Assembly (NCBI GenBank): GCA_005281725.1
Contig: SSBO01000003.1
Location: 1,573,396 to 1,637,395, forward strand
Direction: 5' to 3'
Origin: Wuchereria bancrofti
Lineage: Eukaryota; Nematoda; Chromadorea; Rhabditida; Onchocercidae
Length of the DNA: 64,000 bases
Shown here: in pieces, positions 11,120 to 24,008 of the stretch
Layout of the letters: every line of letters begins with the position of its first letter
Numbering within the stretch: position 1 is the first letter of the stretch
The notes under the pieces: model-generated
What the model was told of the DNA's origin: nothing
What the model saw: the letters and a program-made list of their open reading frames with translations, nothing else
Database searches by the model: none
Made by a program: the position numbers and the translations under genes

Positions 11120-14100
11120 CTATAAATTATCAACAAAGAATTCAAACGGTTGACTCATTGCAATTCGAAAACTTTGCCGACTGGATGCCAAATCTTGTGG
11201 CATTTCTTCTAAACGATTTGTTGTAATCATTCCAAAAGATGAACCTGCAGCTAAGGATACTGATGTCCCTTTTTGAATATTGGATGAAAACGCAGTTGAA
11301 TGAACAGCCGATGGCATAGGTACAGGTGGTAAAATCGCACGTCTGAAATAACTTATTTCCTTTAAATTCTGATTTCAACTCAGCAGATTAAAAGAATTGC
11401 AATCGTCTTTCCTAATTTTCTTCCCTTGCATGTGCTGATAAAGAGAGAGAGAGAGAGATAGGGAGAGAAAAATAAAAAGTACCCCCTCTTCTGTTCGCTT
11501 CCACTTGAACCATCGTTACTACTCGTTTGACTGTGCACATCTGGACCACCACCGGTAGTTTCAACACCTTTGTATGGTACAGCGACGTTGGTTGCAACGT
11601 ATGGTTGCTGATTTGGATATAATGTTAACGGCATTGATGCATAACCACTTACCTAAGTTTTCCACATTTTAAGTATGTCGTGTTAGTCTGAACAAAACTG
11701 AATTAAATAGTAATCATTTTTACAATTAATGATTCCATAGGAATAATTTGTGGATTTTTACTACAGTTACTTCACGGGAAATTTTCAAATGTTGTCAAAT
11801 ATTCCGATTATATTATAACTGAGGAAATCTATAAATAAGCAACTGTATTAATATTTTCCCAAATTAGACTGATTTCTGCAAATCGTCATCATAACTCATG
11901 CAACAATTTAACCGGCGTTAACTGCAGCATGCAAACTTGTGCAAATAGTGAAAATTTTTTTTAAAGTAAAGGCGCAAAGCTTACATAACATTGTACTTGT
12001 AATTTATGATTTCATTGTTGGCATGTCTAAAATTCGACTTAGAAATTCGTAATCCCACAACGTTCTATTTTTTAACACTCCTTTCCAATAAAATGTTCTC
12101 GGATGTTAAAGAAGAATTAGTAAGATTGCTCGGAACTTACTAAGAACCAACTATTACATCATCTGCTTTACTAGTTTGCTATTCTCTTGAGTATGTATAA
12201 GTATGTATAAGATTAAACTTCTCTTCTTCTTCTCATGTGTGAAACTCTGTGCTGTTCTTCTTTAATGAAGCAAAGCGTATGTGACAGAATCTAAGTTGAC
12301 ATACATTTATACTACTAACAAAGTTACTATCAGCTTATGATAATAACAACATGCCATAGGGATGTGTAAACATATCAAAGAACAAATATTGCAGAAAGCA
12401 AAAAAGTAACGAATGAATTGAAAATAAAAAAAAAAAACAACTTGCATAACATATAATTTCCAAATAAGTGTATGGAATAAGCAGTGCGCAAAATCAAATA
12501 TCCATTTCTCCCCTAACGTGACAGCTTTATTTTTCATCTCCTTCGGTAAATTCGCGTTAATGTTACTTGCTGAGATACTGAATGTTTCTGGAATTAGAAG
12601 TCAGTAAGTTATTACCTACTTGGCTTTACCCATCTTCTGCTTACAAGGTTTCAAAAGAAATCTCAAACTGATGAATTATCTCTAATAATGAACTTTGCAG
12701 TGTTAAGCAATTTCTCTTACAAATGAATTTTCAAAAGTCGAAACAATTAATGAGCTGAGCTTAACTCCGTCATCATTTTATAAAAAGATATGGTAACAGT
12801 TCTAATGTTTGATATATAACCCTCTAGATTTCGAAACATTTGTAAAGTATCATAAAGCGCAAAGGCAAGTGTTATCCTATTTACTTGATATGGTATTTTT
12901 TAAATATTTAGTTTTGATAAAATTTGACACTAGCAAAAACTTCATCAACAAATGAATTAGGTGATATTAAGAGTGAGAAACGAGAGCCATTTCTACAATA
13001 TTCTTTTATAGTCATATTCAACACACAATGCTGTCACCATCTACATGCTACACTAAATTACTAGACAGTCCTGCTGGATAAAATTGAAAAATGCGCATTA
13101 CTAAACAAAACCTATCTAACTTAACATGCTCTCTAGAAATTATATTTAAAAAAAGGAATATGTGCAATTGTTGTTGAGAACATGCGATTGTTATTTTTGT
13201 TATATTATTGATAAAGTGAAAGAAGTGAATTAAATCATATGAAGTATAAAAAATTACGATAAAATGTTGTTAGTTGATGAGAATTCCCTAAAATACAGCA
13301 TTAGAATTCATGCAAAAATTCTATTTGATGCAATTATTATCAAGCCTTAGATGTAATATTTTAAACCAAGAGAAATTAGATACAAAATGCATGAAGGACA
13401 AACTGAGAAAAAGTAGACTACAAAGAAAAAACCTTTGAAATCAAAAACTCAACATAATCTACCCGTCTGAATGAAAGGCCTCACTATCTGTTTTGTGATC
13501 CAAAATAATTTATCTGTCGAATCAAACCCTTAATGGTCATAAAAGTAGTAAAAATCCACCCAAAAAATAAATCATATATGTTTCTACTATGTGTTGTCTT
13601 CTACAATTATTACTAAATATAGTTGAAAATGCTCTGAACACATCCTTCAAATCAAATCGTATGATAATTCTTTGATTTAAGTTATATATTCTCAGAAGAT
13701 TTTAGTTTTAATAAGAATTAAGCTAGTTTTTCTGCAAAATAAAAAATTTTTTGATGCGTTAGTAGCGGCTATAAAAATATTGATGTATTAGTAGCGGTTA
13801 TAAAAATATTCAGAACTGTGTAGCTAGCAGCAAAAGCAAAAAAAAAGCACAGACGGTGGCGTTAATTAAACAAACAAATCAAAGATTAATTGACTAATCA
13901 CAAATATGTTTGACGCAAATATGAGTTTTTGCTGAACACGTCAAATCTAGAATTTTTAAGAGTTTTTGATCCCAAAACATTCTCATTATTAAGAATAACG
14001 GGTCATGATATACAGGTCGACCCGTCAATCCATAACAATACTGTAAAAGAAATTCATTAACAAGTTTCATTTTTTTTAGAGTAGGGAAATAATAGATGAC

Positions 14101-17100
14101 AAGTGTTATGAGGGATAACATTTCTGTGTAGTTGGATTTGCCTAATATAATGCAAGAATTCTTTCTGAAACGAATTCATTGTAAATAACGAAACGAAATT
14201 AAGGAATTATGCAACTTGATTCATTCTCTCTACTGGTACTTTGAACTTCTGAAACCGCATAAATCGCAAATGCGAGGAGATAATCATTTCAAAGTAGCAT
14301 AAATATGTAACTAAAAGCAAACTTCTAAAGAATATACAAATTAAAAAGGAACGCTTAGAAAAAAAAAATGAAAACAACAACATATTACGGTCGCAAGACT
14401 ATTCTAAAGATTAGTTAAATAGAATCGCGTAGTACCATCAGCATTCGCTGGATTTTCAATACCGCTTACCATTGAAGGTGCACTCTGCGGTATCATCGTT
14501 GGCTGAGGCCAAGCACGTCCACTTTGCTGTGCTGCAGCAGCAGCAACAAGTCCTGGTGGTGGTGGTGGCAATACCGAACCCACTTCACTTCGAACACCTG
14601 GATCATCGCCTCCAGGATTCTGCCGCAAGCGTGCATAATCTTAAATTGAGTATAATTCTTGAGAATAGGGGAGCGAAAGATGACAAATTTTATGGAGGTT
14701 AACATCTTACGGAGGATAATGGAAGAAAGTCAAGAAATTAAAAAACAGAATTCTAAATCATTGACAATTTCAACAGTTCGTGAAATTTTTCGATCCAAAA
14801 CAAGTTTAACAAATGGGTAAGAACTTAGCTATATTTACTTCATTCAAACAGGATAAAGTTTATTCAATTTTCTAAAAACAAACCAGCACATTCTTCACCC
14901 AAAATATAGTAACATTGTTCAGTGAAAGTAATTTTATTGACCACATGACTGATTAACTTTTCTTTCAACAACTCGCCAGCAAATTTGCGTCCATCCTTTC
15001 GATCACGGAGTCCATCAACATGTTCCATCAGCCAATCAACCAAATCACTGCCTAAAAATAATAAAACATTGCAGGGAATTTTGAAGACACCGAAATTTTC
15101 AAGATAAAAACATACTATACTTAAATATCAATTAATATTAACAATGCTGACTTTTGACGGAGAGAAAAATAGTTTCAGCTGCTAATTTCATTTCAGATTT
15201 TAGTGCATTACAATTCAAGTACTTAGAGAAAAATTACTAACAAACGAAAGAAATGATCTCTGCTAAATAAGTAAGTATTCACAACCGAAATTTAATCATA
15301 CGAAAAGATAATGAACTTTCAGTAGTCTCCTTATCCTTTAGCTACTTATTCAATGATGCTGACAGGTTGTAATAATTAATGAAGAGTCTCCACTAACTGT
15401 TTCGAGGTAAACAAATCTTACCAAGGAAAGACATCGGAATTGGAATCTTGAGCCACGTACGATTTTTAATATCTAAGCCAGAATTTGGCATAACCATCAT
15501 TTGAACAACTTTTTTTTTGTCCGTCATAGCATCTAACCGGAAATGAGCTAAAACACAAATAAAAGTACAGAAAAAAGCAAATTAAAAAATTTTTGAAACA
15601 CCAAGCAAATAAACATTTGAAGTCCGCCTTTTTAATACTACGAAACACTGCCTAAAAATATTTTTAAAATGGAATCTGAAAGCTCTTACCTCCTCCAACA
15701 ATAGTGTTCGGAACAGAACCATTCGATGTTGCAGTGCTGCTGCTTGCAGGTCGACCATACTGACCAGGTATTGGAGTTGGAGCGCCTTCAGAACCTGAAA
15801 AATTTTTTGAAAATATTAGAACTTGTTAAATGTCATGAAAGTCAAAACCTTGAAAAATGGCAAACATCTGATATATCTGAAACAGAAATTAAAGTTTTGC
15901 ATAATATTAAGTAAAAAAAAACCTTCGAGGATAGACGGCATTCCTCGCATAGCATTAGTATGTTGTATCCAAGCCTGGGTATCAATAGGTCGCACTGGTT
16001 CATCTCGATGTCGTGGAACAGTGAACGCACTTCTTGGTCCACTATCCCACATTTTAGCTACTGTTAACTTAATTGGTCTGAAAAGTAGCGTCGAGTTTAT
16101 GAAAAATATAGAATTAATTCTCCAATCAAAGATTGAATTTAAAAAAGATTTATTCAAAAAAAAGGAAAAAAAAAACGTTTGGAGTCAACTTCAAGGTCAT
16201 TTGCAAATACCTCTGTAAAGTTTTTATCGTATATCACTATGTTAAAACTTGTAAACTCACCCTCGCCGTGCAACTGATTCACGCAAAACGTCAACTGCTT
16301 GATCGTTCGTGAAGTTTTCAAACGAAATATCGTTTACTTGTAAAATCATATCGCCTGGTTCAATTCGTCCATCTAATGCCACGGCACCTCCTAAATGTTA
16401 ATAAATACTGAAGCTGAAGTGCAATCTTACCAAAGATAAATACCCCAGAATCAAAGGACTGTCATTTTGAAAAATCAGGTAATATTACCAAATCAACTAC
16501 CTTTCATGATATTAGCCACATAAATACCATTATCACCACGAGACGAACTCTGTCCAACAATGCTGATACCCAAAAAGTTCACCGTATCCATATTTAGTGT
16601 TACTGTGATTACATCCAACGACATTGAGCTTTCTGTTATGCTACTAAAAGATGAAGCTCTTGAAGGTTGACGAAATCGTCGACGATTTCGGCGTTTACGA
16701 TATGCAGGTGCATGATGTTGTCGAGAAACACTGGTGATGTCGGTAGATGTTGAAACTCTGAATTTTTTTTCAAACTTCAAATAATTTCATTTTTGATAAA
16801 TAGCCAAACAAGTCAAGAGAAACCGATAACTGTTTCAATTCTTTACTAATCTAAATAGACAAATTGTAAATCAATGAAGTGATTTGATTTGTAATTGTAT
16901 TCCACAGCTTTCGCAGCTAATATACATACACTAATAGGTAAATTCTCTATGTAGTTTAAAAAATTGATATAAAAAACCTAGAACGGTCGTCATCATCCGA
17001 GAATAACCGCGCATCACTTTCAGAGCCCAATGTTGAATCTTCAAATCGTCGACCCCCACGGTGTCCTGAAATTACAAAGCTCAGAAAAGCATTCTTGATA

Positions 17101-19157
17101 TCATTTAGCAGTGTTTAATTAAAGGAAACTAAATTTAAACCGCAATCAGGAAAGTTGGATCACAAAGAAAGAACAGTATGTTAACTCCTGCTTACAGAGA
17201 TGCCTGCAGTCTAATGACACTTGAAGATGAGAATCTATCAAGTAAGAAGAAATATTAGGGTACATACCTTGCGAAATGTACTGCTGCGGAAATGGTCGCC
17301 TTGATAATCCCTTTACTTGCATTGGTAGGGCTCTCATGTCACTGATAAAAGAATCCGAATCTGTAGACGCAACTAAAAAATTTTTTTCGCAATAAACGAT
17401 TACAGTTCGAAAAATAATTTTTAAAAATTGAACAATCACACAAGATTAGAAAAAAAAATTACTGCTCTGGTCAAATTGTTGCACAGCTTGCCGATAAGCC
17501 ATACTTCCAACAGGATACATGGTTGGTGCTGGGCCCGGGACCGAAAATAAAATAACATTAATCAGAATTGAATTTTACATTATTTCTAAAATTTGCGTTC
17601 TTTTCTATCTTCGGCGGTTTGTATTAAACATGCCTCCAGCTATTTACAAAGTCCAATTTGATAAGGTAGCAAAATTGTCGAAATGATTACGTTGCGAACA
17701 AAAAAGGAGCTATTAAGCAAAAATTCTTCAGCGATTTCAACTTACCATGAGCCGCGCACTCTTCAGTGGAAGGCCTGAAGAACCATCAGAATGACTGCTA
17801 CCTTCTGATGTAAGCAAAAAGAGCTCAAACTGGCCATTCGCCGACCGATGTAAACATTCATTGTCATCACGTATCTCCACTTTCACTTCACTAAATAGCT
17901 TTTTTCATTTCATATCTTACACTATATTACCGATCGCTTAAACTGAAAATATTGTACAGCTAATAATAATTCTACTAAACAAGAAAGACTTTAAAAGATA
18001 AAATTTCAAATCTTATCTAAGTGGCAAACAATTTGCCATTATCACAAATTACTTTTAAATAAAGCAGGAAAAATATTTGAACTTACGGAAAAACTCCAGA
18101 ATCGGGAGCAGGAGCTTTACAGTAATATTTGAAGTTTGATCGTGTCAACACACGTTTAAAATCACCAAGTGTTATTTTATCGGGTGGCACCATGACATCA
18201 GTACAATATGGCACCATTTCGTCATCGATATGATAATATACCTGAAACGGTAGTAAGTCTAACGTAATTCATAAAAAAATTTTCTGGTCTATTCTTGGTG
18301 AGGCACGCCTCTTTTTCTAAAACACTGGGGATGCTGGCAGTGAAATAACTATTTCATTAGCTAAGGCATTACTTGAAATATTACTAAAGTAATCTACACA
18401 GTTTATTCATGTAATTTAAGGAACCCGAAAAGGAATTTTACTAACACTAGTCTAAAGATTTCTATGAAATTAAACTTGAGAACTTATCGCGACAAGAAAT
18501 GATAAGAAATATAAAATGAAGGAAGGAAGATAACAAGCATTGCAAAAGACTAGACGAATTAAAATGGAATGGAACTAGAGCAAAATATAGCGAGCAGAAT
18601 CAATGCAAAGAATGCATAATGGACTTAAAATTTACATCACAACCTCTCCTGAATCCACTTAGGGTCTCATATGAATGTAGAAATAGACAAACAATACAAG
18701 AAAACAAAACCATACTTTTGTACTTGTCTGCTGTGAAGGAACTCCTATTCCATGTTCCAAACATGAAGTACCTTTGGCAAGTGGTACCTTCGACGCACAT
18801 GAACTGTTTTTACTGCTTTCATCTTTACTTTCTACTGCTGAACCAATTTTCAACCTAAAAATATTTCGCACTAAAAATATGTCTTTGAAAATACTTGGCA
18901 TTATCATTGAGTGAAAGAGAAAAAATTCATCTTCGCATCTTACAGAACTGTCAAAAATCAAAATCTTAATTTTTTGGAATGCAATTTCTACAAGTGGATA
19001 AGTCAAGCCATTTCCTGTTTATTAATTGTATACACGTAACTAAAACAACTAATGAAATCAATTCTATGACTAATCAGAACTGAAACCATTACTTATTTGT
19101 TTTCTCGATAATCGTATCCGTTGTATTCGACGTATCAAGCGAATCCGAGACATCCAT
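11120..19157 (-). CDS. dsh: Dishevelled (DIX-PDZ-DEP Wnt transducer)
   Basis: A cytoplasmic scaffold that relays Frizzled signals in canonical and planar-polarity Wnt pathways. Exons in transcript order: 19157-19093, 18854-18716, 18241-18087, 17890-17746, 17528-17463, 17372-17268, 17065-16978, 16757-16501, 16390-16261, 16077-15923, 15794-15690, 15547-15422, 15051-14884, 14639-14470, 11652-11483, 11342-11120; about 755 residues. The DIX domain starts at about residue 69 ([12 protein letters not shown]). A basic stretch ([10 protein letters not shown]) precedes the PDZ (about 302-392, [10 protein letters not shown]). The DEP domain lies at about 485-570 ([14 protein letters not shown]). The tail ends [17 protein letters not shown], matching the conserved Dishevelled C-terminus. 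One junction (17746 to 17528) is out of phase as listed; a 10-nt microexon at 17630-17639 would repair it. Exon 14 can also read through to an in-frame stop. Nematodes have several dsh paralogues and I cannot say which this is. Confidence 0.93.
11434..11470. repeat. GA/CT-rich microsatellite in Dishevelled intron
   Basis: A GA-rich run lies in the last intron of Dishevelled, just downstream (in transcript sense) of the donor at 11482. Confidence 0.7.
13753..13811. repeat. Imperfect tandem duplication, about 29-bp unit
   Basis: Two near copies of a unit containing TTAGTAGCGG and TATAAAAATATT follow each other within the 2.8 kb Dishevelled intron. They differ at a few positions. Confidence 0.7.
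17630..17639 (-). other. dsh: Candidate 10-nt microexon of Dishevelled
   Basis: Read on the minus strand, a TAG acceptor is followed by CTGGAGGCAT and then GTTTAA. Inserting these 10 bases between the exon ending at 17746 (phase 0) and the exon starting at 17528 (which needs phase 1) restores the frame as Leu-Glu-Ala-Ser. This is inferred from phase arithmetic only. Confidence 0.35.
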
Positions 19158-20210
19158 TCTCAGGCAGTACAAACTGCCGTCGGAGTGGAAAGTTTCGCTG
19201 AAGCAACGAGTCAAAACATACTAATATATATTAGCAGCAATTTAAAACCTTCTAAATTTCGCATATATTCTCAAAGAAATCTAATTTCACTGGGATGCAA
19301 AAATCAACTGACGCCGAAATGTGTATAACCTATGTATTCTTACGATAGATTTTCTAATTAACTGCAATGTTTGTAAGAAAGAACATCAATTTTGACGTCA
19401 TACAGCAAAGTATATAAAGTTCATTTATAGAAGCACATTCGGTCATTCCGTGAATTTGTCTAGTTGAAGAGTGTAGCAGTCCAATCAAATATTCAATCAA
19501 ATATTCCGGCCATTCGATATAACACATTATCAGTTGATTGATTTCTTCTTCTACTAGCAATGTTATCCATTTTTAAGCATAGCAAATAATATAAATTTAA
19601 TTAGCAACACATAAATGATTAATATATCAGTGTTAAATACTATATATATATAAAGTCAAACTAGAAAACATTCTAATTCTGAAGGAAGAAGGACAAAAGA
19701 AACCACTGATAACATAATAAAGGATTGATTTTTGGCTATTGGTAGCAGAACCCGTTCGATGAATGAATTTCAATTATGGTAGTCAGATAAGCATAATTTG
19801 AAAAAGGGAGATTAAAAGATGTTAGCATTGACAGTGTAATTTCAGAGGGAACAGAGAAGAGTAGTGAGTGATAGAGTGGTGGCGAATATGAGTGGAGAAT
19901 GTGAGCAGCAGAGATTGATAAATTTATGAGAGAGCATTAAGAAGAGAGATGAAAATGTCGAAGTATTATTTTAGGATTCCTATACTTTCGATATTTTCGG
20001 AATAGTGCGAAGATTTGTTGTAAGAGATGAGTGGAGAATTAATTAGTGATATTGTTTCCTGATTTCAGTACTATACCAAAATAATAAAAAATTTTTGTGC
20101 TTACATTGTGCTTCCGTCGATTAATTCCTGTCAGTTATTTAAGCTTTCACAAAATTTGATATTTTCGGTTTAACATCGCTTCGTTTTTCTTTTTTTTTTT
20201 TTTATAGACA
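19158..20210. other. Divergent spacer between dsh and vrk-1
   Basis: About 1 kb between the divergent starts of Dishevelled (-) and vrk-1 (+), so it probably carries both promoters. On the minus strand the Dishevelled frame stays open upstream of the chosen ATG, at least to an acceptor-like TTCAG at about 19198-19202. An additional 5' exon is therefore possible. A purine-rich stretch lies at 19850-19950. No other gene is seen. Confidence 0.55.
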
Positions 20211-23200
20211 ATGCCATTATCACGGAAAAAAACCCATCAGTTGGCTTGTGTTGTTATGGAGAAGACAGTTATCACAGATACTCTCAAACACCGATTTGTC
20301 ATTGAAAAAGAATTTGCACACGGTGGTTTTGGACGCATTTACTCCGGAAGACAAGTAGCTTTTAAGATTTGAAATAAGCTTTGAATATGAGTTAGAAATA
20401 GAAATTTACTATTGTGCACGTATATGTATTTGTATGATTACTTGCACAAGACATTGGTTTCGCTTTTGAAATCTACTTATAGAATTATTATCACGATTTT
20501 TTATAGCTGCTTTATCAAATATTCAGTGTGCTGCCAGTCTGAAATATACTCGAGATTTATTTTCCATTTATAATCTCGTATTTTTCTTCTGAATATTTTA
20601 TATTCGTGAACATATCTTCTGAATGTTTTATGTTTTGAGTTTCTTTTGTTTTATGTTCAGGTCCACCAATATGAATATTTTTCTTTTTATATGTCCAGCA
20701 TATGATTTTCTTCGATCCATCATCTTTATGCTATCCGTTTTGTATGCACTCTTCCGGCAAAGTAAATTTCAGGAAGATAGTACAGAATATGACAAGGCTG
20801 GTTCACTTGCGATCAAAATTGAACCGCATGCAAATGGTCCACTTTTCACAGAAATAACAGTCTTTCAACGGATCCTAACACCGCAGAAGCTTGCAACTTG
20901 GTTGGATAAGAAAAGTTTGTTTAATTGATTTCTCTACTTTAATTTTACGAAATTATGGGCTTGTTTCAGATAAAAAAAAAGTCACCTGTGTTCTCTTCTG
21001 ATTATGTATATATTATGTTTTATTTTTATTCAAGATTTTTTGCAGAAATCAATCATATTGGTTTACCTCCGTACGTGAGTAGTGGTTTATTTACACATAA
21101 TGGTGAGAAGTTACGATTTCTGATTATGCCACGTTATGAGAAATCTCTGGAAACATATCGTGTAGCAAATGGTGGTATTTTGGACATGGATTTAATATTG
21201 ACTATTGCAAAACAGTGTGTCGATTGCTTATCATACATGCAGGACCACGTTGGTGTTCCGTGTTCACAATCCCAAATGCATCGATTCCAGTAGATTGTAA
21301 TAAATAATTTCCTTCCATAACCGTCTTCTAAAGAGAGGACTTTTCTAACTTGAAATAGAAATCGCAATTATCAAAGTTCCGGTCTTTTGGCTTTCTGTCA
21401 AATTGATAGCTATTCAGGATTACGTGCATGGTGATCTAAAAGCAGACAACATTTTGTTGGCATCAGCAAACGAATATTCCAGATGTTTTTTGGTCGATTT
21501 TGGACTTGCAAGGTTGGCCAAAGGGAATGTCGACAAGCCGGACAAAAAAAGGGGTACAGTCTATGTTTTTGAATTTAATTATGATTCTGAAATGGGACAA
21601 TCGTTCAGTTTTAATATGCTTTATTTTAGCAACCTGTCGTATATTTTTCAGCTCATAACGGGACTTTGTTGTTTACTTCACTGGATGCTCACCGTGGCTG
21701 TTCTCCTTCATTTCGAGGCGACTTGGAAATACTTGGATACAACATACTTTACTGGTTGTGTGGAACATTACCTTGGCAGAAATGTGGGCAAAAACCAGAA
21801 GCAGTAATTCTTTGTTTGATGATTTCGTAATGTCAATTTAAAAGTTCAGAAGCAACTTGTAGAATTTATGGCCAAAGCTTCGAATATTTTTTCTCAGCTT
21901 GGCAAAATTTTCGATAGTTTTTCTCATCTTCTGTGCTGATCATATAGTCGTTTCATTTTTAGTTTAATGCAAGAATGCTAAAGTGGAGAATTTAGAAAAG
22001 CTGTATTCAGCATTCATTATTTTCTCAGTTGTAGTCAAAATAGCGTGATAACAGCTAGATAGCTTTGGTGGCGGTTATTTGATGATGTTTGAACGAGATG
22101 TGACTTGATTTTGTTGCGACGAAATGTTACGGTTGAATTTACAGTAAATAAGACTTGAATATAATATCTTTCTCTTAAGGTTATGACAGAAAAAGAAAAG
22201 TTTTCAAAGGAACTCGATGAAAATATCAAGAAGCTTATGCAAGGTGAATATGTGTCTTTTCTGAGCAAGCTTTTTAAGCTGGCTTATGAAACGCCGTATG
22301 TGAGCAAAGTGGATTATGGGAATGTTCAATTGGTAGATTTTTTTAGCATCATTTTTTAATGCATTTTTGGGGATGGATGGTATAGCAAATACATAACAGT
22401 ATTGGAATATGTCAACTTTTCTGATGAATTTTATTATTTTTCAGATTTTGAATCAAATTAAAAGTCTGTCATCGTCATCTAAAAATTTGAGTTCAAGAAG
22501 CAGAGGGAAGAGAAACTCAAAAACTTCGCTGACTGGTAAAGCTATGAATGCAAGAAACGTTTCACCATCGACTGTTCTTAAGCGCGAGGGGAATACAAAA
22601 GATCTAGGTATGGTTTTAAAAATGAACAAGTGGTGAAGCTACTGAGTGTTCTTCAGCTCGTTTCAGCATATGTGAAGTAATTAGTCTCAAATAGCATGCC
22701 TGCTACTGTTTTAATTAGATCAGATTATTGCTTTTTTTAACATAATTCCTTCAATAGAGCTAACTTACTGTTCACTTACCGTTTTTAGCTATAAAGTTCA
22801 CTTACTGTTTTTGACATATTTCCCCAAAAAATGCTTTTCAAGGAGTCATAACATTTTTTATTGCTATATTTGACCTAGAAATTTTTCTTCATTTTAATAT
22901 CCAATGGTTTTTTTTTTTACTTTTCAATTTTTACGGTAGTTATTCATGGAACCATTATTTAATGAAGGAAATCAAATTCAAATCTTTTATATTCGCAAAA
23001 TTCTAACAGTTTTAATTCTTAAATTAAAAAGAACTGCCATCACTTTCGAACATAATGTGGCCATTTTTCAACTTTTCTTTTTTAATTTTGCATATCGTTA
23101 TGTGCACCCACTTATTACCAGTTATAATTTATTTGTCTAGTCCTAATTTTTCTGTTCACGCTTTTAACAACTTTTCTGCATATATCAGTTATTTGCGAAA

Positions 23201-24008
23201 ATGGTATGCCTTAGATAGTAGTACGTCGTCCAGCAAACCACCTACTCCAAAGAGACGGAAAAGTGACCGAATCGCAAGCCAGCTGTCAAAAAAAGTGGTC
23301 GATCCTTCAAAATCTGACGAAGAAAAGTCTCCAGAAGTTGGTAGCAGCAATGGTAACAAGAAAAAAGATATTAAACATTCACCCAATATCATATCTCATA
23401 AAAAAGACTTTACTAAACTAAATCGAAGACGTCGAACAGGCGTGAAGTCAGCAACTAAACAAAATGCACCTTCGTCGCCAGCATTATTGCTTTCTAGTAA
23501 AAGTGAGTGATCATTTAATTTTTCGTGAAAATTAATAGAGAAGCTGGATAAATGATTGAGTATTTTCAAGTTCTTTTCTAAGATAAGACAAAAGAACACA
23601 GCTGCATCTGGATGCATGATCATTCACAGTATTTGACAGTGTCATAAAACTTGCTCTTCACATCCATTTTTGTTTATTCTGACACAGTTGACTTCACATT
23701 CACGTTTTCTGAATTTTTATGCACAGCGTGGTTGTTTGCGTATTTTAAAACAGCGCCAGAAATGCCTGAGGATTTGAATAATAATTTATGAGAGCATAAG
23801 AAGAGAAACGAATGTACGAAAATTGAAGGTGGAACACTAAATAAAAGAATAAATTATAGGATTTTCAGAAGTGGAGGATTCTCCTGGTAAGAAACTACGT
23901 AATGTGATTCCGGGTCTTCACAATATGAAAAACGTGCGACGGTCTTTGAAAGATACACTTGTGAAGAAATATATCAATGTTGCTAATCAGGCTAACAGAA
24001 AGCAATAA
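20211..24008 (+). CDS. vrk-1: Vaccinia-related kinase (VRK) Ser/Thr protein kinase
   Basis: A nuclear/chromatin Ser/Thr kinase of the VRK branch of the casein kinase 1 group. In animals VRK1 phosphorylates barrier-to-autointegration factor and supports nuclear envelope dynamics. Nine exons: 20211-20354, 20773-20914, 21046-21248, 21418-21553, 21652-21803, 22180-22332, 22445-22607, 23215-23502, 23860-24008; 509 residues with consistent phases. The Gly-rich loop is AHGGFGRIY (residues 36-44), with Ala where VRKs usually have the first Gly. The ATP Lys is Lys63 (LAIKIEP). The catalytic loop is VHGDLKADN with Asp169, and the metal-binding DFG is at 190-192. [15 protein letters not shown] and the [10 protein letters not shown] block are VRK signatures. 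The Ser/Lys/Arg-rich tail (about 320-509) holds likely nuclear localisation signals ([10 protein letters not shown]). An acceptor (TTTATAG) ends 3 nt before the ATG. The last exon may instead start at 23869. Confidence 0.93.

Noticed and set aside
17463..17528. Alternative phase-0 reading of the Dishevelled exon ([10 protein letters not shown]...)
   Set aside because: It keeps phase with the preceding exon but hits a stop in the next exon. The [13 protein letters not shown] frame continues in phase into later Dishevelled exons.
20623..20772. Hydrophobic N-terminal extension of the VRK exon 2 open frame, looking like membrane segments
   Set aside because: It lies upstream of a canonical TTTCAG acceptor at 20772. 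VRK kinases have no such segment, and the phase from exon 1 joins exactly at 20773.
23055..23214. Upstream part of the open frame containing the VRK tail exon
   Set aside because: Phase from the previous exon fits only the acceptor at 23214 (CCTTAG). The upstream part is AT-driven and intronic.
20211..24008. Possible viral origin suggested by the name vaccinia-related kinase
   Set aside because: VRKs are a native animal kinase family. The gene has nine exons, nematode-type introns and local composition like its neighbours.
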